From the NCBI RefSeq assembly GCF_026151205.1, contig NC_087076.1, forward strand, positions 5,074,902-5,138,901: a DNA stretch of 64,000 bases. Direction: 5' to 3'. Both the position numbers and the translations under genes were made by a program. The notes beneath the pieces were generated by a model. That model made no database searches. It saw only the letters and a list, made by a program, of their open reading frames with translations, and was not told where the DNA came from. Below, in pieces: positions 1 to 10,545 of this stretch (the stretch's first letter is position 1; every line of letters begins with the position of its first letter). The DNA is from Bolinopsis microptera (Eukaryota > Ctenophora > Tentaculata > Lobata > Bolinopsidae).

Positions 1-1902
1 TAGAAGGAGAAGGTAGAAGGAGAAGGTAGTGCGATTAAGGATACAGGTAGTGTATGTCAGGTAGAAGGAGAAGGTAGAAGGAGGAGAGGTAGTGCGATTA
101 AGGATACAGGTAGTGTATGTCAGGTAGAAGGAGAAGGTAGAAGGAGAAGGTAGTGCGATTAAGGATACAGGTAGTGTATGTCAGGTAGAAGGAGAAGGTA
201 GAAGGAGAAGGTAGTGCGAATTAGGATACAGGTAGTGTATGTCAGGTAGAAGGAGAAGGTAGAAGGAGAAGGTAGTGCGATTAAGGATACAGGTAGTGTA
301 TGTCAGGTAGAAGGAGAAGGTAGAAGGAGGAAGGTAGTGCGATTAAGGATACAGGTAGTGTATGTCAGGTAGAAGGAGAAGGTAGAAGGAGGAAGGTAGT
401 GCGATTAAGGATACAGGTAGTGTATGTCAGGTAGAAGGAGAAGGTAGAAGAAGGTAGAAGGAGAGGTAGAAGGGAGAAGGAAGCGATAAGGATACAGGTA
501 GTGTATGTCAGGTAGAAGGAGAAGGTAGAAGGAGGAGGTAGTGCGATTAAGGATACAGGTAGTGTATGTCAGGTAGAAGGAGAAGGTAGAAGGAGAAGGT
601 AGTGCGATTAAGGATACAGGTAGTGTATGTCAGGTAGAAGGAGAAGGTAGAAGGAGGAGGTAGTGCGATTAAGGATACAGGTAGTGTATGTCAGGTAGAA
701 GGAGAAGGTAGAAGGAGAAGGTAGAAGGAGAAGGTAGTGCGAATAAGGATACAGGTAGTGTATGTCAGGTAGAAGGAGAAGGTTGAAGGAGAAGGTAGTG
801 CGATTAAGGATACAGGTAGTGTATGTCAGGTAGAAGGAGAAGGTAGAAGGAGAAGGTAGTGCGAATAAGGATACAGGTAGTGTATGTCAGGTAGAAGGAG
901 AAGGTAGAAGGAGGAGGTAGTGCGATTAAGGATACAGGTAGTGTATGTCAGGTAGAAGGAGAAGGTAGAAGGAGAAGGTAGAAGGAGGAGGTAGTGCGAT
1001 TAAGGATACAGGTAGTGTATGTCAGGTAGAAGGAGAAGGTAGAAGGAGGAGGTAGTGCGATTAAGGATACAGGTAGTGTATGTCAGGTAGAAGGAGAAGG
1101 TAGAAGGAGAAGGTAGTGCGATTAAGGATACAGGTAGTGTATGTCAGGTAGAAGGAGAAGGTAGAAGGAGAAGGTAGAAGGAGGAGGTAGTGCGATTAAG
1201 GATACAGGTAGTGTATGTCAGGTAGAAGGAGAAGGTAGAAGGAGAAGGTAGTGCGATTAAGGATACAGGTAGTGTATGTCAGGTAGAAGGAGAAGGTAGA
1301 AGGAGAAGGTAGTGCGAATAAGGATACAGGTAGTGTATGTCAGGTAGAAGGAGAAGGTAGAAGGAGGAGGTAGTGCGATTAAGGATACAGGTAGTGTATG
1401 TCAGGTAGAAGGAGAAGGTAGAAGGAGAAGGTAGTGCGATTAAGGATACAGGTAGTGTATGTCAGGTAGAAGGAGAAGGTAGAAGGAGGAAGTAGTGCGA
1501 TTAAGGATACAGGTAGTGTATGTCAGGTAGAAGGAGAAGGTAGAAGGAGGAGGTAGTGCGATTAAGGATACAGGTAGTGTATGTCAGGTAGAAGGAGAAG
1601 GTAGAAGGAGAAGGTAGTGCGATTAAGGATACAGGTAGTGTATGTCAGGTAGAAGGAGAAGGTAGAAGGAGGAAGTAGTGCGATTAAGGATACAGGTAGT
1701 GTATGTCAGGTAGAAGGAGAAGGTAGAAGGAGAAGGTAGTGCGATTAAGGATACAGGTAGTGTATTTCAGGTAGAAGGAGAAGGTAGAAGGAGGAGGTAG
1801 TGCGATTAAGGATACAGGTAGTGTATGTCAGGTAGAAGGAGAAGGTAAAAGGTAGTGCGATTAAGGATACAGGTAGTGTATGTCAGGTAGAAGGAGAAGT
1901 AA
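1..1902. repeat. 61-bp purine-rich minisatellite array
   Basis: About 30 head-to-tail units. Each is built from short blocks that start TAG and end GG: TAGAAGGAGAAGG (usually twice, sometimes three or more times), then TAGTGCGATTAAGGATACAGG less its last base, then TAGTGTATGTCAGG. Length variants come mainly from gain or loss of the 12-13 bp TAGAAGGAGAAGG block and from GAGGAGG or GAGGAAGG variants. Copies are nearly identical, so the array is young or homogenised. The array runs off the left edge of the window and ends at AAGGAGAAGTAATG. The frequent in-register TAG blocks keep the plus strand from having long open frames. No function can be assigned from sequence. Confidence 0.97.
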
Positions 1903-2506
1903 TGTAATCATCCTAAATCCTCCACGCCCTGCCCTGTTCTGATCATCTTATGTATATCTAATGTAATTACACATGTCTTGTAGTGTATGCCAGCCTCCAA
2001 TCAAATCAGGAAATGTGCACCCATTTAGGATTGAAGTTACCACTGTGTGTACCCCCCCCCCCCCCCCACTGAATACTGCCGAGTTATCAGTATTTAGTGA
2101 TGTTAGAATAGTATCGAGTTAGAGTACCTCTATTGGGTTAAATAATAAACAAATTAATTAATATCAACATGTCTACCGGTGACAAAACAAGATCTAATCA
2201 AGAACAATTAAACCAGTAGCTTGTTAGCTCTGTGACAGACGAAGTAATGTTGGCTAGACAAGGGCAAAACTAAAACACCATGTAAGATATTTATTAATTA
2301 TAGCCTGATTCGGAACTTGGAGTGGTAATCCAAAAACATTATCATGAGGATAACTTTTAATATACAACGGGGAAGATAACCAAGATCTGAACAAGTAAAC
2401 ACCTACTCTAATACACACAAAGAGTTCTGCAAGTTTGAGAGGGAACTAAAAGAGGAAGTGAACTGGAGGAGGAGGAGGAGGAGTGAATATACAGTCTACA
2501 CTACAC
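1903..2506. other. Single-copy AT-rich flank, no gene recognised
   Basis: Non-repetitive sequence with a 16-base C-run, a GGA run at about 2466-2484, and a block starting TGTTAGAATAGT at 2101 that recurs at 3031. A very short ATG frame (2169, 16 codons) follows the first block and ends in TAG. I see no domain or continuous coding frame. Confidence 0.6.
2052..2067. repeat. C16 homopolymer
   Basis: Uninterrupted run of 16 C. Its exact length is likely to be polymorphic or miscalled. Confidence 0.9.
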
Positions 2507-2540
2507 AGTAGGCAGCACGCAGCAGTAGGCAGCACGCAGC
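2507..2540. repeat. Perfect 17-bp tandem duplication
   Basis: AGTAGGCAGCACGCAGC occurs twice in direct tandem (2507-2523 and 2524-2540) without mismatch, which is consistent with a recent slippage duplication. Confidence 0.92.
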
Positions 2541-2641
2541 ACCCTCACTTGGTGGCAGACACAGGGACACACTGTATTTAGTGTACTACAGACAGAGAGA
2601 CAGAGCGTCCCTAGTAGACTGGGAGTGGGCCAGTTATATGG

Positions 2642-2674
2642 GAATAATATGAGAATAATATGAGAATAATATGC
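2642..2674. repeat. 11-bp short tandem repeat (GAATAATATGA)
   Basis: Three consecutive copies of an 11-bp AT-rich unit; the last has G to C in its end. Ordinary microsatellite-scale repeat. Confidence 0.9.
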
Positions 2675-2936
2675 GAATCAGAGGATTATTCATTGCATGT
2701 GAATAATGTAGCTAGATAGAACCTGTGCATAAAAATGGGGATGCGCAGTATATCTTTAATATTTGTAATATCCGAACAATAAAGTGACAAATTGTCAGAA
2801 AATGGGTAATTTTCCAAGACAGACAGAAAGAGACGACAAAGAACAATAACAAATTACACCAGTCCAAAAAAGGAAGAGTGATCTGCAGCTTCACGACGAG
2901 GACTGGGAGGAGAGGAGGCTGCTCGTGGGGAGGACT

Positions 2937-2974
2937 GGGTTGTATCACGTGATACGTGACACGTGATACAACCC
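2937..2974. promoter_or_regulatory. 15-bp perfect inverted repeat with two CACGTG cores
   Basis: The left arm GGGTTGTATCACGTG (2937-2951) and right arm CACGTGATACAACCC (2960-2974) are exact reverse complements around an 8-base spacer. Each arm holds a CACGTG palindrome, the E-box core bound by bHLH and bHLH-ZIP factors in eukaryotes, and the spacer contains a further ACGTGA half-site. It could be a paired transcription-factor site or the terminus of a small foldback element. A regulatory role is inferred only from the motif. Confidence 0.45.
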
Positions 2975-4114
2975 TGTGCTATCGGCTTCCCACAGGCCGG
3001 AACCGCCAACCAACCGCACTCCGTGACGGTTGTTAGAATAGTGACTGAGTTATAGACAGCAGAAACATGTCAACATTTGACACAGTCTGCGGAAGTTGTA
3101 GTACTGGGTTAGAGATTGTCAGGCATGGCTCCAGCTCAAAATCTGAATTTTACTCTCCTAAACATATTTTAATATCTCTCAAAACAGTCTCAATTGAGTA
3201 CAGAAGTCAATTGACCCGTAGTTTAAACTAAATTTGACAATTATTGTGTGAACATTTTCAAATCGTTTGGGTGGGTGCAAGACCAAACTGAGTGGGTGCA
3301 ACATCCTTTGGGTGGGTGCGCACCCACCCGCACCTACACGGTGGAGCCATGCCTGGAGATTGTTACTATGGTTACTGGTTACAGAGCACGGTACCGCCAT
3401 CACGTGACCAACTGAAGTACTTACTAGTTTTACCCCTCACTATTACCCAACTCAGTAAAATTATACTTGGTCAAATTATTTACATGTAGTTATAAACAAC
3501 CTTAAAAATAAATGTATAAAATCTAACCATTTTGAGGCATCACATTGCTTTTCTCTGAATACAGACTTCAGGTATTAATTAACAGTAACTATACGTGCTA
3601 TTGATACAGGACACAGGTTTAGCAAAGAAAATGAGTAACATGAATAACAGGTTGAACAATAGTAGGTTATCGTATGACTTGGCAGCCAAAGCAGGAAACT
3701 CTTCAGTCTTCATTGTCATTAAAATTAAATACTCTAATTACTGAAACTGTTCAAGTTAATTGCTTTGTTTAAAGTAGATACTTAATAAAGTAGTAAATTA
3801 AATAAAGTAGATACGAGCTACTAAAGGACAGCAACGAGGGAATTAACAACTGTAATTTAGATACCAGGCAAAAAAGAAGCACAATATCAGATATATCCCC
3901 TCCCTACCCCTAGTAGTAGTAGTAGTGAAAGCAATCAAATGAACCCTGGTATTATCCCTGGTGTAAAGAGAGCGGACAATGTGTACTTTATTACAGCCTC
4001 CACATCACATCATATGAAATAACATAAAATAGAGTTAATTATCACGTATATATTATATTAGCTAAAGCTTTATCTCTAATATCTCTACTACAGATAAAGC
4101 AGATAATCAGCTAG
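2975..4114. other. Single-copy AT-rich DNA, no gene recognised
   Basis: Holds the second TGTTAGAATAGT block (3031), followed by a 55-codon frame from the ATG at 3067 to the TAA at 3232 with no recognisable domain; a GTGGGTGCA-rich stretch (3268-3340) containing a perfect palindrome; a short GTA run (3911-3925); and, on the minus strand, an AATAAA at 3992-3987. No convincing gene. Confidence 0.55.
3310..3329. repeat. Perfect 20-bp palindrome in GGGTGGGTGC repeats
   Basis: GGGTGGGTGC is followed directly by its exact reverse complement GCACCCACCC. Upstream at about 3270-3300 there are two more partial direct copies of the GGGTGGGTGCA motif, so the site combines tandem and inverted copies of one short G-rich motif. 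Such a structure can extrude a cruciform. Confidence 0.85.
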
Positions 4115-4213
4115 TTACAAAGTAATATTTACCTCTTCCTTTCTCCGCTCTACTTTCTGTAACCTTAGTTCCCGTACTACTGTGTCGGCTCCCCTAAACT
4201 TCTCTATTACCGT
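4115..4213 (-). CDS. Possible terminal exon of an unidentified gene
   Basis: On the minus strand a good 3' splice acceptor (pyrimidine-rich tract ending TTTTTCAG, 4220-4214) is followed by an open frame of 27 codons beginning TVIEKFRGADTV and ending RRKEE. It is rich in charged residues and compatible with a coiled coil. The other two frames have early stops. The codons are followed by GTAAAT (from 4132), which could be a 5' splice donor, or by read-through of five codons to a TAA ending at 4115. A minus-strand AATAAA lies about 125 bases further on (3992-3987), which fits a last exon. I could not find an upstream exon in a compatible phase: an exon-like segment around 4560-4640 with a GTATGT donor has the wrong phase. 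The composition suggests real coding sequence, but chance is not excluded. Confidence 0.3.
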   Translation of the reverse strand, partial: TVIEKFRGADTVVRELRLQKVERRKEEVNITL

Positions 4214-4216
4214 CTG

Positions 4217-4288
4217 AAAAATAACAAGTTTAAAATAACAAGTTTAAAATAACAAGTTTAAAATAACAAGTTTAAAATAACAAGTTTA
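4217..4288. repeat. 14-bp tandem repeat (AATAACAAGTTTAA)
   Basis: About five perfect copies of a 14-bp AT-rich unit. It sits directly upstream (minus strand) of the splice-acceptor-like site at 4214, so its rightmost copy would form part of the pyrimidine tract of that intron. Confidence 0.93.
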
Positions 4289-5207
4289 GTTTAAGGTTCA
4301 GTTATAAATTTTAAATTGCTGAAAAAATTCAAAGTTATTAGGTTCAGGTAGTGAGTGAACAAAATTTAAAATCTGAAACCGGGGTAAAATCTACAACTGC
4401 ATATTGGTGAATTGTGAAGAATAAGAGTAAAGAGACTTTAAAATACAATAAATGTAGTAAGATAAGCTAACGTTACAAACCTAAACTACAATGTTACTTC
4501 CAACCTTGCACCAGCCCTCTAACTTTCTAATAAGCAAACGGTTAACACACTAAGTTAACACACTAAACGCAAGAAGAAAAACACAACATACCACATTTCA
4601 CATATACTTTGCAAAGTGTCTCCCTCACACAGGACTATAGACACCTATATCCGGACCATGGGTAAAAGGGACAACCTTCAAACAGGGTGCCGACAACTAG
4701 TATTCTTAGTGACAAAGTGCACGTGCAATGGCGTAAAGTGCACGTGCATTAACACGCGGTGTTAGTGAGTGTATCTAGCACGTGTTACAGTAAGCAAGAT
4801 CAGGTAGATACTGCAGGTGAGGGATGTAATTAATTTGTCAGATTAATTGGAGGTCATTAGGAAGTGAGGCAGCAGTTTCAAGTAGTAGCCAGTAGGATGT
4901 AGTTATAAGCTATTGAAGAATATTATTTCATGATTCTACACGTACTTTAAAAATTTAATCACAGACTTTAAGCAAAACATAAACGTTATATAACGTTAAT
5001 ATTTATAAATAATAATAAATATAAATGTTTCCGAGCATAATAGAATTTCACGAACAAAAGCACGACTAAAAACACGGACGGAGCGATAACGAAGTTACTT
5101 CTGGCAATAAAACTAGCTAATACCCAACACAACAGTGCTAAGTGTGCAGCAAGGACACGGACCGGATAATACAATATAGTATCTACTAACTAACCCAGCC
5201 AGACCAA
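4289..5207. other. Single-copy AT-rich DNA, no gene recognised
   Basis: No open frame over about 60 codons and no recognised motif, apart from the duplicated CACGTG site at 4714-4748 and a CACGTG-containing segment near 4780. Confidence 0.6.
4714..4748. promoter_or_regulatory. Duplicated AAAGTGCACGTGCA motif
   Basis: The 14-mer AAAGTGCACGTGCA occurs at 4714-4727 and exactly again at 4735-4748, a 21-base centre spacing or two helical turns. Its core TGCACGTGCA is a palindrome containing CACGTG. Candidate paired bHLH-type site; function not shown. Confidence 0.35.
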
Positions 5208-5234
5208 GGGGGGGGGGGGGGGGGGGAGGGGGGG
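5208..5234. repeat. G19-A-G7 homopolymer
   Basis: Nineteen G, one A, then seven G. Capable of G-quadruplex formation; length calls in such runs are unreliable. Confidence 0.9.
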
Positions 5235-5599
5235 TCAGCTGTTATTTGCTGTGATGAGCGGCTAAAAACAGCTGCACCCCCCTTATTACTTTATAACTGT
5301 TGCTCTACCACCACTAGGCTTGTGAGAATCTAGTATATTACTACTGTTACAGCTCAAGTGATACAGGTATAGTACCAGTGTATAGTAGTTACAGTTACTA
5401 TCTGAACGAATGAGATGTCTGGATATATAAAAACATGTTCTACCACTCAGCCCACAGGAGCTAGGAAACATTAACAGAGATATTGGTATTATTAATACCA
5501 CTACTCGTCATAACCTATTACCTACCTGTAAACTTGTGTAGTATTACTAACTTAGAGAGCAATAGCAGACAGTGTCTCTAGAAAGGTGGGGGGGGGGTA
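5235..5599. other. Last single-copy segment before the macrosatellite
   Basis: A 71-codon minus-strand frame (5501-5286) has no recognisable domain and is probably random. The segment ends in a G-run (5587-5597) immediately before the first 58-bp satellite copy. The read quality visibly changes at this point, so this may be a join between assembled sequence and an unpolished patch. Confidence 0.5.
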
Positions 5600-8500
5600 A
5601 CTCTAGAACTGGGATACAGATATTGTTACTTGTACCATACTCAGACGAAGTGCTCTACTCTAAACTGTATACATATATTGTTAGCTTGTACCATACTCGA
5701 CGACAGCAGCGCTCTACTCTCAACTAGGAACAGCTATGTTAGCTTGTACATACTCCAGAAAACAACAGTGCTCTACTCTAAACTGGGATACAGATTTTGT
5801 TAGCTTGTACCATACTCAGACGACAGCGCTCTACAACTTCAAACGTGATCCAGACTTGTTAAGTTTGCCATACTCAGACGACAGCGGTCTACACTAAACA
5901 GGATACAGATATATTGTTTAGCTTGTACCATACTCAGACGACCAGCGCTCTACTCAAAACTGGGAAACAGATATTGTTAGCTTGAACCATACTCAGACGA
6001 ACAGACGCACTACACTAAACTGGGATACAGAAATTGTTAGCTTGTACCATACCTCAACGACAGCGCTCCTAACTCTAAACTGGGATAACAGATATTTGTG
6101 TTAAAGCTATGTACCAAACTCATACTACAGCGCTCTAACTCTAAACGGAAACAGATATTGTTAGCTTGTACCATACCAGACGAACAGGTTTCACTCTAAA
6201 CAGGGGATACAGATATAGATTAGCTTGTACCCATACTCATACGACAGCGCTCTTTCTCTAAACTGGGATACAGATATGTTAGCTTGTACCATACTTCAGA
6301 CGACAGCGCTCCCACTCAAACTGGGAATACAGATATTGTTACTTGTACCATACACGAGACGACAGCGCCAAGCTCTAACTGGGATAACAGATAATGTTAG
6401 CTTGTACCGAAACTCAGACGACAGTGCTCAACATCTAAACTAGGATACAGATATTGTTAGCTTTACCTATCTCAGACTACAGGCGCTCTACTCTAAACTG
6501 GGATACAAGATATTGTTAGCTGTACCATACTCAGACGACAGCGACTCTACACAAAACTTGGAAACGAGAAAATGTTAGGCTTGTACCATACTCAGACGAC
6601 AGCGCTCTACTTCTAAACTGGACACATATATTGTAGCGTTGTACATACCGACTACAAGCGCTCTACTCAAACTGGGATACAGATATTATTAGCTTGTACC
6701 ATACCAGACGACAGCGCTCATACACTAAACCTGGGATACGAGAAATTGTTAGCTTGGTACCAAGACTCAGATCGACACGCCTACAGTAAACTGGGATACA
6801 GATAATGACTTAGCTTGTACCATACACAGACGACAGCGCTCTAAACTCTAAACTGGAAACACATATTGTTAGCGTTGTACCATACTCAGACTACAGTGCT
6901 CTATCTCCACTACACTGGATACAGATATTTGTTGAGCTTGTACCATACTCAGGATACAGGCGATCTACTCTAAACTGGGATACAGATATTGTTATCTTGT
7001 ACCATACTCCAGACGACAGCGCACTACTTCTAAACTGGGATACAAGATAATGTTAGCTTGTACCAACTCAGACGACAGCGGCGCTCTACACAAACTGGGG
7101 ATCCAGATAATGTTAGTTGTGCCAGTACTCAGACGACAGTGCTTCTTCCCTAAACTGTGAACAGATATTGGTTAGCTAAGTACCATAACTCAGACTAACA
7201 AGCGCTCTAACTGAAACTAACTGGGATACAGATATTGTATACTTGTACCATACTCAGCCGACAGCGCTCTACTCTAAACTGGAAACAGATATTGTTAGCT
7301 TTGTACCATACTCAGGACGACAGCGCTCTACAGTAAACTGGAAAACAGATATTGTTAGTTTACCATACACAGAGACAGCGCACTACTCTACACCTAGGTA
7401 TACAGATATTGTTAGCATGTACCAAACTCCAGACGACAGCGCTCTCTCTTTAAACTGGATACAGATATTGTTAGCCTTGTACCATAACTCACGACACGCT
7501 CTACAGTAAACTGGGATACAGATATTGATAGCTTGTACCATACTCAGACGACGAAGCGCTCTACTGTAGAACGGGGATACAGATAAAGTTAGCTTGTACC
7601 AAATACTCAGACGACAGCGCTCAACTCTAAAACTGGGATACAGATCTTGTCGATAGCTTGATACCATACTCAGAACACAGCGCTCTACTCTAAACTTGCT
7701 ACAGATATTGTTAGCCTTGTACCATACTCTAGACGACAGCGCTCACTCAACACTGGGATTTACAGATATAGTTAGCTTGTGCCATACTCAGAACGATCGC
7801 GGTCTACACTAAACTGGGGATACAGATAATATAGTGTTAGCTGTACCAAACGTCAGAAGCGACAGCGCTCTACTCTTAAACTGTGATTCAGATATTTAGC
7901 TTGTACATACTCAGACGACAGCGCACTACTCCTAACCTAGATACAGATATGTTAGCATTACCATACTCAGACGACAGCGCTCTACTCTAAACTGGGATAC
8001 AGATATTGTTAGCTTGTACCATACTCAGAGACGACAGCGGCTCTACGCTAAACAGGGATACAGATATAGTTAGCTTGTACCATACCCAGACGACAGTGTT
8101 CTAACTCTAAACAGGGATACAGATGATTGTGTAGCTTGTAACCATACACAAGACGACAGCGCCGTCTATGAAACTCTAAAACTGGGATACAGATATTGTT
8201 AGCTTACCAAACTCAGACGAAAGCGCTCTACTCTAAACTGGGATACAAGATATTGTTAGCTTGTACATACTCAGACGACAGCCTCTCCTCTAAACTGGGT
8301 ACAGATATTGTTAGCTTGTACCATACTCAGACGACAGCGCTCTACTCTAAACTGGGAATAACAGAAATTGGTTACTTGTAACCATACCCAGGACGACAGC
8401 GCTCTAACTCAAACCAGGGATACAGATAATTGTAGCTTGTACATACTCAACGACAGTGCTCTACTCTTAACTAGGATACATATAATTGTTAGCTTGTAAC

Positions 8501-10545
8501 CATACGCAGACGACAGCGCTCTACTCTAAACTGGATAACAGAGTATGTTAGCTTGTCCAAACTCAGACGACAGCGCTCTACTCTAAACTGGGATACAGAT
8601 ATTGTTTAGCTTGTACCATACTCAGACGACAGCGCTCTAACGCTAAACTGGTATACAGAAATTGTTAGCTTTACATACTCAACGACAGAGCTCTACTCTA
8701 AAAAACTGGGATCTACAGTATATTTTTTACTGTACAATGTACCATACTCAGACGACAGGCTCTACTCAAAACTGGGATACAGATTTGTTAGCTGTACCAT
8801 ACTCAGACGACAGTGTTTTTCTACTCTATACAGGATATCAGAAATTGTAAGCTTGTTACCATACTCAACGACAGCGCTCTACTCTAAACTGGATACAGAT
8901 ATTGTTAGCTGTACCATACACAGACGACAGGGCTCTTCTCTAAACAGGGTACCGATATTGTTAGCTTGTACCAAACTCAACGACAGCGCTACTACTCTAA
9001 CCCAGGATACAGATATTGTTAGCTTGTACCATACTCAGACGACCACGCTCTAAACTAAATCTGGGGATACAGAATAGTTAGCTTGTACAGAACACATACT
9101 ACAGGTGCTCTACACAAATACTGGGATACAGATAATGTTAGCTTGTACATACTCAACGACAGCGCCCTAATCTCTAAACTGGGATACAGATATTGTTAGC
9201 TTGTACCATAGCTCAGACGACAGTGTTCATACACTAAACAGGGATACAGATATTGTTAGCTTTGTATCCCCATAACTCAGTCAGACGACAGCGCTCTACT
9301 GTAAACTTGGATACAGATATTGTTAGCTTGTACCAACTCAGACGACAAGCGCTCTACACTCAACTAGGATACAGATATTGTGAATTAGCTTGTGAGCCAT
9401 ACTCAGACGACAGCGCACTACTCGTAAACTGGGATACGATATATGTTATCTTGTATTACGCATAGCACAGACGACAGCGCTCTACTGTAAACTGGGAATA
9501 CCGATATTGTTAGCTTGTACCATACACAGACGACAGACAGCTCATCTACTCTAGACTGGGATACCATATATTTTAGCTGTACCATACTCATACGACAGTG
9601 CTCGACTCTAAACTGGGATACGATATTTGGTTTACTTGTTAGCCAGTACTCAGACGACAGCGCTCTACTCAAACTGGAAACAGAATATGTTAGCTTTACG
9701 CAAACTCAGACACAGTTGGCTTCTACTCAAAAATTGGGATACAGATTGATTTTTTTTGTGGGTTTTTTTTTATTTTGTTAGCTTGTACCATGACTCAGAA
9801 CGACAGTGCTCTACTCTAACTTGGAAACAGATATTGTTAGCTTGTACCATACTCCAGACACGAGTGCTCTACGTCTAACCATGGATACAGATATTGTTAG
9901 CTTTGTACCATACACAGACGACAGTGTTTCTACTCTAACTGGGAAACAGATAAAGTTTAGCTTGTACAATACTCATACGGACAGCGCTCTACTCCAGACT
10001 GGGGATACCAGCTATTGTTATCTTGTACCAAACGTCAGACGACAGAGCTCTACTCTAAACGGGATACAGATATTGTTAGCTGTACCATAGCACAGACTAC
10101 AGCGCTCTACTCAAATAAACTGGAACAGATAGTTGTTAGCTGTCCATACTCATACGTACAGCGCTCAACTCTAAACTGGGATACAGATATTGTTAGCTTG
10201 TGCATATAACTCAGAGCACAGCGCACTACCTCTAAACTGGGATAACAGATAATTGTTAGCTTGTACCATACTCAGAAGACAGCGCTCTACTGTAAACATA
10301 GGGATACGAAAGTTGTTAGCTAGTACCACACTCAACTACAGCGCTCTACTCTAAACTGGATAGCCGATATAGTTAGCTTGTACCATACTCAGACGACAGT
10401 GGCGTCTACTCTAAACTGGCTACAGATATTGTTAGCTAGTACGACAACCCTACGAAAAGCGCACTACGTCTAAACTGGGATACAGATAATTGTTTTGCTT
10501 GTACCATACTCAGACGACAGTGCTCTACTCATAAACTGGATACAG
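5600..10545. repeat. Module A1: 58-bp satellite array (short copy)
   Basis: About 85 head-to-tail units of a 58-bp satellite. Landmarks in unit order are GGGATACAGATATTG, TTAGCTTGTACCATAC, CAGACGACAGCGCTC and TACTCTAAACT. Recurrent variants include CAGTGTTC or CAGCGCAC for CAGCGCTC, CTGTAAAC for CTCTAAAC, and ACAGGG for CTGGG. Single-base indels are scattered throughout. This copy is about 1.6 kb shorter than A2-A4 and lacks their left A-run/CCTTA boundary; it joins the single-copy flank directly. About 28 foreign bases (T- and G-rich) interrupt it at 9747-9776. Confidence 0.97.

Noticed and set aside
2380-2508. 43-codon stop-to-stop plus-strand stretch with a charged segment (FERELKEEV)
   Set aside because: No ATG, no splice sites placed in phase, and it ends in a GGA run and a tandem duplication.
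5600-10545. CRISPR-like direct repeats
   Set aside because: 58-bp units are contiguous with no unique spacers; this is satellite DNA in a eukaryote-like context.
5600-10545. CENP-B box in the 58-bp satellite as evidence for a centromere
   Set aside because: No match to the known CENP-B box pattern in the unit; a centromere role cannot be argued from sequence.
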